Assembly (NCBI RefSeq): GCF_001854245.1
Contig: NZ_CP015381.1
Location: forward strand, 584,001-648,000
From: Desulfococcus multivorans
GTDB lineage: Bacteria > Desulfobacterota > Desulfobacteria > Desulfobacterales > Desulfococcaceae
DNA: 64,000 bases
Direction of reading: 5' to 3'
Position numbers and translations under genes: made by a program. Shown in pieces: positions 51,752 through 60,801 of this stretch (positions within the stretch are counted from its first letter, which is position 1; every line of letters begins with the position of its first letter). Below the pieces are notes generated by a model. That model was not told the DNA's origin and ran no database searches. It worked only from the letters and a program-made list of their open reading frames with translations.

Positions 51752-52669
51752 ATGGATGGACGCAGCAAGGATTCGACAAACAGCGAGCCCCTCGCGGGGG
51801 AGTGGATGAAGCAGTTTACAGCCTTCTGGGAGACCATGACCCAGGCCGGCGCCGGGACGTTTATGCCAAACGGCATGCCCGGAAAGGCCCAACAGGAAAA
51901 GCTCCGAAAACATTGGGAGACCGGGGGGAAAATATTTCAGGCAATGACGGCGTTTCTGAATAAACCCGAAACCCTGGAGGGCATGTTGAAAGGGCTCGAC
52001 GCAGCCCCCGATCTGTTGTCCCAATTGGTCCGCCAGTCCTGGGAAGGGTATTTCGACTTGCAGCGGCAGTGGCTCGAACGGGCCGCGAAGATGGGCAGCG
52101 AGACCCGGGCCTACAGCTTCGAAGACATCGATCAGGACACCTTCAAATTCGTTCGGGAGCTGTATGAAAAGGAATTTCGGAAATTTCTACAGATCCCTCA
52201 ACTCGGTTTGACCCGTTTCCACCAGGAAAGATTCAACGAGATGATCGATTGTCACAATCTGTTTCAGACGGCGATCGCCGAGTTCATCTACATTTTTTAT
52301 GTTCCCATCGAAAAAACGACGGCTGTCATGCAGGAGAAACTGGAGGCCATGGCCGAAGCGGGAGAACTCCATGACGATTTCAGGACCTACTACAACATGT
52401 GGATCAAAACCCTCGAGGGGCACTACATGACCTTACTTAAATCCCCTGAATATACCCAGGTCATGGACAACACCATCGCCGCGCTCGTCAAGTACAAGAC
52501 GGCCCGGGAAGATTTTGTCTGCGACATGCTCCACAATCTGCCCATTCCCACCCACCGGGATATGGATGCCCTCTACAAGGATTTTTATGTGCTGAAGAAA
52601 AAGGTCAGAGAACTTTCCAGAAAGTTGGACAACCGCCTGTCTGAAGAGCCGGCCTTGGAAAGCGAATAA
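51752..52669 (+). CDS. phaE: PHA synthase subunit PhaE (class III)
   Basis: 305 aa. The family pattern is clear: WMKQFTAFWETMTQAGAGTF at the start; the central helical part has FRKFLQIPQLGLTRFHQERF; the end has PTHRDMDALYKDFYVLKKKV then RELSRKLDNRL. PhaE has no catalytic residues and activates PhaC. The phaC gene begins 23 bases later, with GGAGG before it, so the pair are co-translated. Confidence 0.93.
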   Translation: MDGRSKDSTNSEPLAGEWMKQFTAFWETMTQAGAGTFMPNGMPGKAQQEKLRKHWETGGKIFQAMTAFLNKPETLEGMLKGLDAAPDLLSQLVRQSWEGYFDLQRQWLERAAKMGSETRAYSFEDIDQDTFKFVRELYEKEFRKFLQIPQLGLTRFHQERFNEMIDCHNLFQTAIAEFIYIFYVPIEKTTAVMQEKLEAMAEAGELHDDFRTYYNMWIKTLEGHYMTLLKSPEYTQVMDNTIAALVKYKTAREDFVCDMLHNLPIPTHRDMDALYKDFYVLKKKVRELSRKLDNRLSEEPALESE

Positions 52670-52692
52670 CGTTTGTCGAAAGGAGGATCTTT

Positions 52693-54030
52693 ATGAGCCA
52701 GCCGAAAATCGCCGTCGATTTGATCCTGAAGAAGCTGACGGAGAGCACCGAACAGGTCAAGACCCGGGCTCAGAAGGCCTCCGAGGTGCTTCTGGGACCT
52801 CTTGAAACCGATCTGGCCGTCACCCCCTACGAGGTGGTGTACGAGGAGGACCGGGTGAAGCTGAAGCATTACACGCCCGAGAAGGTCACCCACAAGATCC
52901 CCCTTCTGGTGGTGTACGCCCTTATCAATCGGGAGACGATGCTGGACCTCCAGCCGGGCCGGAGCGTGGTCCGGACCTTCCTCGACAAGGGGATCGAGGT
53001 CTACATGATCGACTGGGGCTACCCCACCCGCAAGGATCGCTACCTCACCATCGACGACCACGTGAACGGCTACATGGACGCCGTGGTCGACGTGATCCGC
53101 CAACGGCACGACCTTCCCCGAATCAACCTCATGGGCATCTGCATGGGCGGCGCCTTTTCCGTGATGTACTCGGCCCTCCACCCGGAAAAGATCAGGAACC
53201 TCGTCACCACCGTCACCCCCACCCATTTCGACATCGACACCGGGCTCCTCCACATCTGGATGCGGCGCACCCGGGCCCTCGAGATGGGCGACCTCTACGG
53301 CAACATGCCGGGCGATCTCATGAACCTGGGGTTTCTGCTGCTCAATCCCGCCCGTCTCATCCTCGACAAGTACGTCGGCTTTCTGGAGAACATGGACAAG
53401 CGGGACTTTGTCGAAAACTTCGTCCGCATGGAGAAATGGATCTTCGACAGCCCCGACGTCCCCGCGGCCACCTTCCGGCAGTTCATCGAGGACTGCTATC
53501 AAAAGAATCTCCTGATCCAGAGCCGGATGGAACTGGGCGGGCGCCGGGTGGATCTCAAACGGATCACCATGCCGCTTCTCAACATCTACGGGAAGTTCGA
53601 TCACCTGGTGCCGCCGGAGGCTTGCGAGCGCCTGACCCGCGCGGTGGGGAGCGAGGACACCGAGGACCTGTGCCTCAACACGGGCCACATCGGCATCTAT
53701 GTCAGCGCCAGGTATCAGGCCGAGTTCGCCCCCAAGATCGCGGCATGGCTCAAGGCCCGGGAAGGCGACGGGAAAAAGGCCGTACGGCGGAAACCCGCCG
53801 AGGCTTCGCCCAGAGAGAAACGGAAAACGGCGTCAACGGGCAGGAAGGCCTCCATAACGGCCGCGTCCAGCCGACCTGCCGCACGAAAAACCCGGGAAAG
53901 GGCCGCTTCGGACAAGAAAAACACCTCGGGCCCGGCGAAGGCGGCGGTGTCCGATGAAATACGCATACCTCACGGAGATACATCGCCCAAGGCAACCGTG
54001 ATCGCGCGCGTCCGAAAAAAAGAAGCCTGA
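52693..54030 (+). CDS. phaC: Class III PHA synthase (PhaC) with basic C-terminal tail
   Basis: 445 aa. Residues 1-355 match class III PhaC: Cys150 in LMGICMGGAFS, Asp303 in YGKFDHLVP and His332 in TGHIGIYVSAR, exactly the catalytic triad spacing of Allochromatium-type enzymes (about 355 aa). Residues 357-445 are an added tail rich in Lys, Arg, Ala and Pro (EGDGKKAVRRKPAEASPREK and similar), with no family. Such tails bind DNA or other polyanions, as in phasin/nucleoid proteins, so the granule may be tied to the chromosome. It polymerises hydroxyacyl-CoA. Confidence 0.93.
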   Translation: MSQPKIAVDLILKKLTESTEQVKTRAQKASEVLLGPLETDLAVTPYEVVYEEDRVKLKHYTPEKVTHKIPLLVVYALINRETMLDLQPGRSVVRTFLDKGIEVYMIDWGYPTRKDRYLTIDDHVNGYMDAVVDVIRQRHDLPRINLMGICMGGAFSVMYSALHPEKIRNLVTTVTPTHFDIDTGLLHIWMRRTRALEMGDLYGNMPGDLMNLGFLLLNPARLILDKYVGFLENMDKRDFVENFVRMEKWIFDSPDVPAATFRQFIEDCYQKNLLIQSRMELGGRRVDLKRITMPLLNIYGKFDHLVPPEACERLTRAVGSEDTEDLCLNTGHIGIYVSARYQAEFAPKIAAWLKAREGDGKKAVRRKPAEASPREKRKTASTGRKASITAASSRPAARKTRERAASDKKNTSGPAKAAVSDEIRIPHGDTSPKATVIARVRKKEA

Positions 54031-54087
54031 AGGAAACCCCTTCGGCAATACGTACAAAACGCACTGACGGGGATAAGGAGACACTGA

Positions 54088-55137
54088 ATGACTGCTAAAA
54101 AAGACTATTTCAAGACCTTCTGCAAGATCAGCAAGGCCATTGGGTCGACGCTGAAGCGGGAGGATCTGCTCGACCTGATTGTCGCAAGCGCCATCGAAAC
54201 CATGGACGCCAAAGCGGCCAGCCTTTTCCTGGAGGACAAGAAGAAAGATGTATTCGTATCGGTATGTCAGAGAGGCCTTTCTGAAAGCTATCTTCACTCG
54301 GACCCTTACCGCATGCAGAAGATGAGTGACGAGCTGATGAAAAACGGCTATCTCGCTTTCGAGGATGTCGCCACGGACGAGCGCATCCAGAACCGCCAGG
54401 CCAAGATCGATGAGGGTATCTCCTCGATTCTGGTGGTGCCGGTCCGGGTCGAGGGAAAAAACATCGGGGTGCTTTCCCTGTACACCGCCGACGCCAGGCG
54501 TTTTTCGCCGGATGAAATCGAATTTCTGGGGGCCCTGGCCGAGCAGGGCGGCGTAGCGATCCAGAATTCCCGACTGCTCAGGCGGATCACCCGGAACAGC
54601 TACCTTTTCCATGACCTGGCCGACAGCATCAATTCCACGAACCTGGACATCAAACAGATTCTTCACATCATGACGGCCGATATCGCGGAGGCCTTCGAGA
54701 TGAAAGGGGTTATTATCCGGCTGTTGAACAAGGATACGAATACCCTTGACATCGTCGCCAGCTACGGCTTCAGCGAGGAATTCCTCAACAAGGGGCCGGT
54801 CCATCCGGACAAGAGCATCACCCAGGCCCTCAAAGGAGAGACCGTAGTCATTCGGAACGCCGCCGACGACGAGCGGATCGAGTACAGGGATGCCATGAAA
54901 ACGGAGGGGATCGTCTCGATGCTCGTGGTGCCGATCCAGGCGGGAGGGGAGATTATCGGGGTAATGCGTCTCTGCACCGAAGAGGAGCGGGAATTCAGCG
55001 AAGACATGATCGTCCTGGTGGAGGCTCTCGCACATCAGGGCGGCCTCGCCATCCAGAACGCCTCGCTCTATCTGTCGTTGCAGGAGGACAAAAGCAATCT
55101 GGAGAAGGACATCTGGAGCCACCGACAGTGGTTTTAG
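54088..55137 (+). CDS. Tandem GAF-domain protein
   Basis: 349 aa with two GAF domains. The first (about 22-155) reads AIETMDAKAASLFLEDKKKD and SSILVVPVRVEGKNIGVLSL; the second (about 185-325) reads EAFEMKGVIIRLLNKDTNTL and VSMLVVPIQAGGEIIGVMRL. GAF domains bind small ligands or cofactors. No kinase or cyclase output is present, so it may bind or sense a partner. It lies between phaC and the phaJ-like gene, 57 bases after phaC, so it may belong to the PHA transcript. Confidence 0.88.
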   Translation: MTAKKDYFKTFCKISKAIGSTLKREDLLDLIVASAIETMDAKAASLFLEDKKKDVFVSVCQRGLSESYLHSDPYRMQKMSDELMKNGYLAFEDVATDERIQNRQAKIDEGISSILVVPVRVEGKNIGVLSLYTADARRFSPDEIEFLGALAEQGGVAIQNSRLLRRITRNSYLFHDLADSINSTNLDIKQILHIMTADIAEAFEMKGVIIRLLNKDTNTLDIVASYGFSEEFLNKGPVHPDKSITQALKGETVVIRNAADDERIEYRDAMKTEGIVSMLVVPIQAGGEIIGVMRLCTEEEREFSEDMIVLVEALAHQGGLAIQNASLYLSLQEDKSNLEKDIWSHRQWF

Positions 55138-55216
55138 ACGGTGCGGTCGATGTATTCATGGGGTGACACGGGAAGGATGACGACGGCGTGCGCACCCTGC
55201 GAGAAAGGAGATGACG

Positions 55217-55642
55217 ATGACGGGGAAGACCATCGGTGAGATTCAGATCGGCGATACCGCGGAATTCGCCAAGACCGTTTCAGAGACGGATATCTATCTG
55301 TATGCCGGCATTACCGGGGATTTCAATCCGGCCCACATCAATGCCGCTTACGCGGAGAAAACCTTTTTCAAGGCCCGGATTGCCCACGGCATGCTCACGG
55401 CCGGGTTCATTTCCACCATTCTGGGTACGTTTCTGCCCGGCCCGGGAACCATTTATCTCAAGCAGGATCTGAGGTTTCTGGCACCTGTGCGCATCGGCGA
55501 CACCATCACGGCCCGGGTGGAGGTCACCGGGAAAATGGATGATAAGAACAAGGTCACTTTCAGAACCATTTGCACCAACCAGGACGGCACCATGGTTCTC
55601 GACGGAGAGGCGTTGGTGAGCCCCCCCAAGGCGCCGCGATAA
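55217..55642 (+). CDS. phaJ: (R)-specific enoyl-CoA hydratase (PhaJ/MaoC-like)
   Basis: 141 aa. ATG 55217 is chosen over ATG 55211: AAAGGAG touches the first ATG directly, while the second has correct spacing. The MaoC hot-dog fold has the hydratase motif YAGITGDFNPAHINAAYA (catalytic Asp and His), followed by IAHGMLTAGFIS. It makes (R)-3-hydroxyacyl-CoA from enoyl-CoA, feeding PhaC. Context after the PHA genes supports that role. Confidence 0.9.
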   Translation: MTGKTIGEIQIGDTAEFAKTVSETDIYLYAGITGDFNPAHINAAYAEKTFFKARIAHGMLTAGFISTILGTFLPGPGTIYLKQDLRFLAPVRIGDTITARVEVTGKMDDKNKVTFRTICTNQDGTMVLDGEALVSPPKAPR

Positions 55643-55707
55643 CGGTTTCGGACCCTCGTAGGGGCGGCACTGCCCGCCCCGGGTCCTCCTCCCCGGCGGT
55701 GCTCCCG

Positions 55708-56160
55708 TCAAACCACGTTGCCGATCAGATACTTCTCGATACAGGCCTTTACCGTTCCGTCCGCTTTGTCACAGAGTCTGCTGCGGCATGCTTCGCAAAG
55801 ATCGACGTCGTCCTTGGCGCGGCGGCGGATTTCCTTGCCGCACAGGGCGCAGGTACTGATAAAGAGTCTGACGCCAACCCGGTAGCGGATGTCGTCCGGC
55901 GCGTCTTCTTTGAGGCACCAACGAACCTCCGCAAGATAATCCGGACGGGATCCGGACCCGTCGGCATCGGTCGACGGGTCGGTCAACTCGATCAGAATGC
56001 CCGAGCCGGGTTTCAGCGCGGATGTGGAGAAAAACGACATTCCGCCACTGCTCTTTTCGATCAACTCGCCTTTTTGATACGCCGCCGACATGTTTTCGGC
56101 GAAGCGGATCTCGTATCGGTCCTTCCCGCGAGGAAAGGTTCTGTGCGTCATGCCTGTCAT
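55708..56160 (-). CDS. PilZ-like domain protein with zinc site
   Basis: 150 aa. Residues 5-100 have a PilZ-like core (KDRYEIRFAENMSAAYQKGE, SSGGMSFFSTSALKPGSGIL, YLAEVRWCLKEDAPDDIRYR then VGVRLF). The usual c-di-GMP RxxxR box is incomplete at the start. The C-terminus has CALCGKEIRRRA and LCEACRSRLCD, a zinc ribbon. It may sense c-di-GMP or be a PilZ-fold relative that does not. Isolated and convergent with phaJ. Confidence 0.7.
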   Translation of the reverse strand: MTGMTHRTFPRGKDRYEIRFAENMSAAYQKGELIEKSSGGMSFFSTSALKPGSGILIELTDPSTDADGSGSRPDYLAEVRWCLKEDAPDDIRYRVGVRLFISTCALCGKEIRRRAKDDVDLCEACRSRLCDKADGTVKACIEKYLIGNVV

Positions 56161-56443
56161 GACCGACCTCCCTTGTCAGGGGCTGAAGGCTCTAAAGCAG
56201 TGCGTCCGCGACAAACAGTGCGCTGCCTCCCTTCCGCCGGCCTTCAGCCGTTTCCGGCCAATATCACGAAAGTCAAAACGTGCCACCCATTCAACTTTCG
56301 ACTTCCATGATGGTGACCGGCGACTTCCATGATGGTGACCGGCCTGTGAAAGTCGAAAGTTTAATCATCCAAAAATAAACGCGAAAAGCATGCATGTCAA
56401 ATTTTTCACGTCGGAACACGCCGTGGGGCCGCGAAGTCTCGTG
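56161..56443. repeat. Repeat-rich spacer with palindromic element copy D
   Basis: 56292-56361 starts CAACTTTCGACTTCCATG and ends GTGAAAGTCGAAAGTTT, with a 22-bp tandem duplication starting CGACTTCCATGATGGTGACC inside, and lacks the whole middle. GGCTGAA-type units are at about 56178 and, inverted (CCTTCAGCC), at about 56240. No gene is seen. Confidence 0.8.
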
Positions 56444-59128
56444 TCAGTGAGCCTCGGCCCAGTTTTTCCCGATGTCGATGTTGACTTTCAGGGGAACCTT
56501 CAAATCCGGCCAGACATTCTCCATGGTTTCCCGGACCAGGTCGCGGACCGTATCCAGTTCGTCGGGCGCCACCTCGAAGACGAGTTCGTCGTGAACGGTG
56601 AGCAACATGGCGGATTCGAGTTTTTTTTCCTTGAAGATGCCGTCGATCCGGATCATGGCCAGCTTGATCAGGTCCGCGGCCGTTCCTTGTATCGGTGTGT
56701 TGACGGCGGTTCTTTCGGCGAATCCCCGAAGATTCCGGTTGGGGCTTCGGATTTCGGGGATCTGACGGATGCGGCCCAGAAGCGTGCTGGTCATGCCCGT
56801 TTTTTCAGCGGTTTCGACGGCATTGTCGATAAAGGTTTTGACGCCTTTGTACCGGGCGAAATAGTGGTCGATGTAGGTTTGGGCCATTTTTCGGCTGATG
56901 CCCAGCTCCTTCGACAGGCTGAAGGCTCCCATGCCGTATATGATGCCGAAGTTGATGGTTTTGGCCTGGCGCCGCAGTTCGGAGGTGATCATCTGGGGAA
57001 AGACCTGGAAGATCTCAGCGGCAGTCCGGCTGTGGATATCCTCACCTTCCACAAATGCCTGGATGAGGCCTGCGTCGCCGGAATAGTGGGCCAACAGGCG
57101 CAGTTCGATCTGGGAATAGTCGGCCGCCAGCAGTACCCAACCTTTTCGGGGGATGAAGGCTTTCCGGATCTCGATGCCCTCCTCGCCGCGGATGGGGATG
57201 TTCTGGAGGTTGGGCTCGGAGCTGCTGAGGCGTCCGGTGGCGGTTACGGTCTGGTTGTAGGAGGTGTGGATCCTGCCGCTCTCGGGATGGATCATCTCCA
57301 CCAGCGCATCGGCGTAGGTCGATTTCAATTTGGCCAGGGTGCGATGCTTCAGGATCAGCGCCGGCAGCTCGTGCCGTTCTGCCAGGGATGTCAGCACCTC
57401 CATATCCGTGGAATACGCGGTTTTCTTTTTGGTTTTTTTCTGGACCGGCAGGTTGAGTTTCTGGAAAAGGATCTCGCCCAGCTGTTGGGGGGAGTTGATG
57501 TTGAAGCGTTCTCCGGCCAGCACGTAAATTTCGTCTTCGAGGGTGTCGAGCTGGTCTTGAAAACGTTTGGAAAGTGCGATCAGTTTTTCCCGATCGACGC
57601 AGATCCCCCGCATCTCCATGTCTTTCAGGACGGGAATGAGGGGCATTTCCACGGTTTCCATCAGCCGGACCAGACCGAGGGATTTCAGTTTTTCGCTCAG
57701 AAGGGCGTATGCGGCCAGGGTCAGATCCGCATCCTCGCAGGCATAGGGAACGGCCTTTTCGACGAGAACTTCCTCGAAGCCCACCTGGGATTTGCCCTTG
57801 CCGGCAACCTCTTCGTAGGTAGTGGTCTTGTGATCGAGGTAATCGAGGGCGATGCGGTCGAGGCTGTGGGCCCGCTTGGACGGCTCGATGAGGTATGAAG
57901 CCACCATGGTGTCGAAGGATACGCCGGTAAGGCGAATGCCGGATCGATTCAGCACCGTCCAGTCATATTTGATGTTTTGTCCGATCTTCTGAATCTCCGG
58001 GTTTTCGAGGGCCGGCCGAAGCGCCTCGATGACCTGTTTCAAAGGAATCTGGCGGGGTGCGCCAAGGTATCGGTGGCCAACGGGGATGTAGAAGGCCTCA
58101 TTTTCCTTCAGCGCGAAGGAGAGTCCCACCAGTTTGGCCCGCATGGGGTCGAGGGCCGTGGTTTCGGTGTCCAGGGCGAAACGTCGGCTTTCGCCGAGAC
58201 GCTTGGCAAGATCGCCCAGGGTCTTTTCATCGAGGACGGCGGCATAGGATTTGGGCGACGCCGCTTCTACGTCGGCATAGGTCCGATGAAGCTCCTGGAA
58301 TTCCAACTCCTTGAAGAGTGCGGACAGGGCTTTGAGGTCGGGTTCGGCGCGTTTGAGGGCCGCAGGCTCGAATCGGACCGGCGCGTCGGTCCGGATGGCG
58401 ACGAGATCTCGGCTGACATAGGCCTGTTCCTTGAATTTAACCAGGTTTTCATGCTGCTTTTTTCGGGTGACGGCGTCGATGTCGCGGTAGAGGCCGTCCA
58501 TGGTGCCGAAACTCCTGATCAGGTCCAGCGCCGTCTTGGGGCCGATGCCCGGAACGCCGGGGATGTTGTCCGAGGTGTCTCCCGAGAGTCCCATCACGTC
58601 GATCAGCTGCGGCGGTTCGACCCCGAATTTTTTCCGCAGTGCCGGAAGATCGGTGAAAACGTCCTTCATGGGATCCCATACAGCGGTGTTTTCGGTGATG
58701 AGTTGAAGGAAGTCCTTGTCGCCGGTGACGATGATCACGGTGAATCCGGCCGCCTCCCCCCGGCGGGCCAGGGTGCCGATGAGATCGTCCGCCTCGTATC
58801 CCTCCACCTCGAGCAAGGGGATCCGGAATCCCCGGACGATGGCCTTGATGTAGGGCAGCTGCACCACCAGGTTTTCCGGCATGGGCGGCCGGTTGGCCTT
58901 GTAGTCCGCGTAGATCTCGTTCCTGAATGTGGGGCCTTTCATGTCGAAGCATACGGCCATGTACCGGGGATCCTTTTCCGCCATCATCTTCGTCAGGATT
59001 CTGGTGAATCCGAAGGCGGCGTTGGTGGGAAGTCCCCCGGCGTTGGTCAGTCCGGTTCGGATGGCGTGGAACGCTCGATAGACGTAGGCGCTGCCGTCGA
59101 TGAGGTAGAGTGTGGGGCGATGGGTCAT
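56444..59128 (-). CDS. polA: DNA polymerase I (PolA)
   Basis: 894 aa, a full three-domain enzyme. 5'-3' exonuclease: LYLIDGSAYVYRAFHAIRTG, VEGYEADDLIGTLARRGEAA, GLSGDTSDNIPGVPGIGPKT. 3'-5' exonuclease: FALDTETTALDPMRAKLVGL (Asp-Glu present), then YACEDADLTLAAY (Tyr and Asp). Polymerase: LLAADYSQIELRLLAHYSGD, KTINFGIIYGMGAFSLSKEL and TVHDELVFE. All catalytic acids are kept, including the proofreading set that some PolA proteins lose. It fills gaps and removes RNA primers. Confidence 0.97.
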   Translation of the reverse strand: MTHRPTLYLIDGSAYVYRAFHAIRTGLTNAGGLPTNAAFGFTRILTKMMAEKDPRYMAVCFDMKGPTFRNEIYADYKANRPPMPENLVVQLPYIKAIVRGFRIPLLEVEGYEADDLIGTLARRGEAAGFTVIIVTGDKDFLQLITENTAVWDPMKDVFTDLPALRKKFGVEPPQLIDVMGLSGDTSDNIPGVPGIGPKTALDLIRSFGTMDGLYRDIDAVTRKKQHENLVKFKEQAYVSRDLVAIRTDAPVRFEPAALKRAEPDLKALSALFKELEFQELHRTYADVEAASPKSYAAVLDEKTLGDLAKRLGESRRFALDTETTALDPMRAKLVGLSFALKENEAFYIPVGHRYLGAPRQIPLKQVIEALRPALENPEIQKIGQNIKYDWTVLNRSGIRLTGVSFDTMVASYLIEPSKRAHSLDRIALDYLDHKTTTYEEVAGKGKSQVGFEEVLVEKAVPYACEDADLTLAAYALLSEKLKSLGLVRLMETVEMPLIPVLKDMEMRGICVDREKLIALSKRFQDQLDTLEDEIYVLAGERFNINSPQQLGEILFQKLNLPVQKKTKKKTAYSTDMEVLTSLAERHELPALILKHRTLAKLKSTYADALVEMIHPESGRIHTSYNQTVTATGRLSSSEPNLQNIPIRGEEGIEIRKAFIPRKGWVLLAADYSQIELRLLAHYSGDAGLIQAFVEGEDIHSRTAAEIFQVFPQMITSELRRQAKTINFGIIYGMGAFSLSKELGISRKMAQTYIDHYFARYKGVKTFIDNAVETAEKTGMTSTLLGRIRQIPEIRSPNRNLRGFAERTAVNTPIQGTAADLIKLAMIRIDGIFKEKKLESAMLLTVHDELVFEVAPDELDTVRDLVRETMENVWPDLKVPLKVNIDIGKNWAEAH

Positions 59129-59282
59129 GGCATCTCCTTCAGGGGGGCGACATCACGTTTTATGGAGCGGCGGCATGGGTTTCATGTTGACATGCCCCGC
59201 CTCCTGACTTAATTTCTCAGACACTGTATTCGAGCGGGTACGCTTCGGATATCATCAGGGTTTTTATGTATCATCAACCGGC

Positions 59283-59750
59283 GTGAACGACAAGCGTAAG
59301 GGATGGGGCGGATTGGGAAACGGCGAAATTCTGACGGAATATCGGCAGATCCGGGTCGTGCTGGCAGAGGCGGCGACCATCGCGGTTCTGGGCGTCAGCC
59401 CGAAATCGGATCGGGACTCCCATCAGGTGGCCCGATATCTGAAGGATGCCGGCTACCGTATCCTGCCGGTGAGGCCGGCACAGAAGGAAATCCTGGGCGA
59501 AAAGGCATACCGGTGTCTGAACGACATCGATACGGCCGTCGACGTTGTGGACGCGTTTCGCACCCCGGCGCAGATTACGGACCACGTGCCCGAGATCATT
59601 CGCCTCCGCCCCAGGGTCTTCTGGATGCAACTGGGCATCGAAAATCATCGAGCGGCGAAGGTGTTGACGGCAGCGGGGATCGACGTGGTCATGAACCGAT
59701 GCATCAAGACGGATCATGAAAACCTCTTCAAAAAGAACATCATCGTTTAG
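59283..59750 (+). CDS. CoA-binding domain protein
   Basis: 155 aa with a GTG start at 59283 and no strong site nearby, so the start is approximate. TIAVLGVSPKSDRDSHQVAR then YLKDAGYRILPVRPAQKEIL and EKAYRCLNDIDTAVDVVDAF is the YccU/CoA_binding family, a Rossmann-like fold related to succinyl-CoA synthetase. It probably binds CoA or a nucleotide; the reaction is not known. The C-terminus CIKTDHENL matches the family's conserved end. Confidence 0.9.
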   Translation: MNDKRKGWGGLGNGEILTEYRQIRVVLAEAATIAVLGVSPKSDRDSHQVARYLKDAGYRILPVRPAQKEILGEKAYRCLNDIDTAVDVVDAFRTPAQITDHVPEIIRLRPRVFWMQLGIENHRAAKVLTAAGIDVVMNRCIKTDHENLFKKNIIV

Positions 59751-59943
59751 GGCGCGGCGAAGGCTTTTTCGCGATGTCGCCTGCCATTGTTGCGGCGGGA
59801 ACGCCGCGTTCAATTGGCAATGCCGATGCGGTTTCGCCATATGCCAGTCGTGCATGGCCGAAAACGTATGGGGGATGTCCTGCAACGGCATCACCTGGCA
59901 ATGCCCCGACTGCGGAGCGCATAACGGCTTCGGCAATCAATAG
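59716..59943 (+). CDS. Small Cys-rich zinc-ribbon protein
   Basis: 75 aa, overlapping the end of the CoA-binding gene by 35 bases. DVACHCCGGNAAFNWQCRCG, FAICQSCMAENVWGMSCNGI and TWQCPDCGAHNGFGNQ supply ten cysteines, enough for two or three zinc sites. No family is recognised. The start in the overlap is uncertain, but cysteine conservation in pairs argues that the frame is real. Confidence 0.6.
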   Translation: MKTSSKRTSSFRARRRLFRDVACHCCGGNAAFNWQCRCGFAICQSCMAENVWGMSCNGITWQCPDCGAHNGFGNQ

Positions 59944-59945
59944 AT

Positions 59946-59971
59946 CTGACGGTTCCGCAAAAATCCGATCT
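59946..59971. repeat. Single MITE-type end
   Basis: TGACGGTTCCGCAAAAATCC resembles the end of the 118-bp element at 10594 (ACGGTCTCGTAAAAAGT) and a similar sequence at 33942. No partner end is seen nearby. Confidence 0.4.
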
Positions 59972-60038
59972 CGGCGCTACGCACATCAAAGGCCGATTTC
60001 AGGCGGAGACCCGATTATGAAACGGAGGAAATACGCCA

Positions 60039-60713
60039 ATGGCCTTTGAAACCAAGGAGGAAGTTTTCGAGCGGGTGATCCGCCAGAAACGGCCTCTCTG
60101 CAAATACTGTCATCAGGAGATGAGCCTGTGGGAGGCACCGGAAATCCTTATCGACGACGGTCTGGGATGGGGTTCCCCCTACATGTTCGTCTGCTTCAAC
60201 GACGCGTGCCGGCTCTATGTCGAGGGATGGGACAACATCCGCGAAAATTACGGTCGGACGGCCTCCTATCGCTGCATCTGTTATCCGGGAACCGAGACTT
60301 ATGAGTGCATGTCCGTCTACGGTCCCCAGGGCGGTCGCGGTCAGATTATCGACGAGGCGGCCCTGGAAAGGCAGAAGGAGATCGAGGTCCAGATCGAGAG
60401 GGGCCTTGCCCGCATCGACGACTGTGCCGCCGCGGGGGACGGGGAGACGATCCTGGGTATCCTGCTGGACGCCGTGGAGCCGATGCGTGTCCGGATGAGT
60501 GCGGCCGCGGTCATCGGAGACCTGGCCGGCATCGATGCCATCGAACCCCTGAGAAACCGGAAATTCGGGAACGCTGTTCTTCAGAAGCGCGTGACGGCGG
60601 CCATCGACAAAATCCATGAACACCACTTCACCCGTGAATGCCCTTTTTGCGCCGAAATCATAAAGAAGCGCGCTGTCGTCTGCAAGCACTGCGGCCGGGA
60701 CCTTACGGCCTAG
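60039..60713 (+). CDS. Zinc-ribbon protein with HEAT-like middle
   Basis: 224 aa. The N-terminal CKYCHQEM and the paired ACRLYVEGW form a metal site; residues 120-195 are helical (GETILGILLDAVEPMRVRMS then AAAVIGDLAGIDAIEPLRNR), like one or two HEAT-type repeats; the C-terminus reads CPFCAEIIKKRAVVCKHCGR, a double-zinc ribbon. Many anaerobe genomes carry such proteins of unknown role. The GGAGGAAATACGCCA site is good. Confidence 0.7.
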   Translation: MAFETKEEVFERVIRQKRPLCKYCHQEMSLWEAPEILIDDGLGWGSPYMFVCFNDACRLYVEGWDNIRENYGRTASYRCICYPGTETYECMSVYGPQGGRGQIIDEAALERQKEIEVQIERGLARIDDCAAAGDGETILGILLDAVEPMRVRMSAAAVIGDLAGIDAIEPLRNRKFGNAVLQKRVTAAIDKIHEHHFTRECPFCAEIIKKRAVVCKHCGRDLTA

Positions 60714-60801
60714 ACGAGGAAAGGGCGCACCAACCCGGCCCTGATACGCCGAAAGCATCCCCGCCGAACACCGGCGGCGCCTCACCCGGGGATACCGATT
60801 C

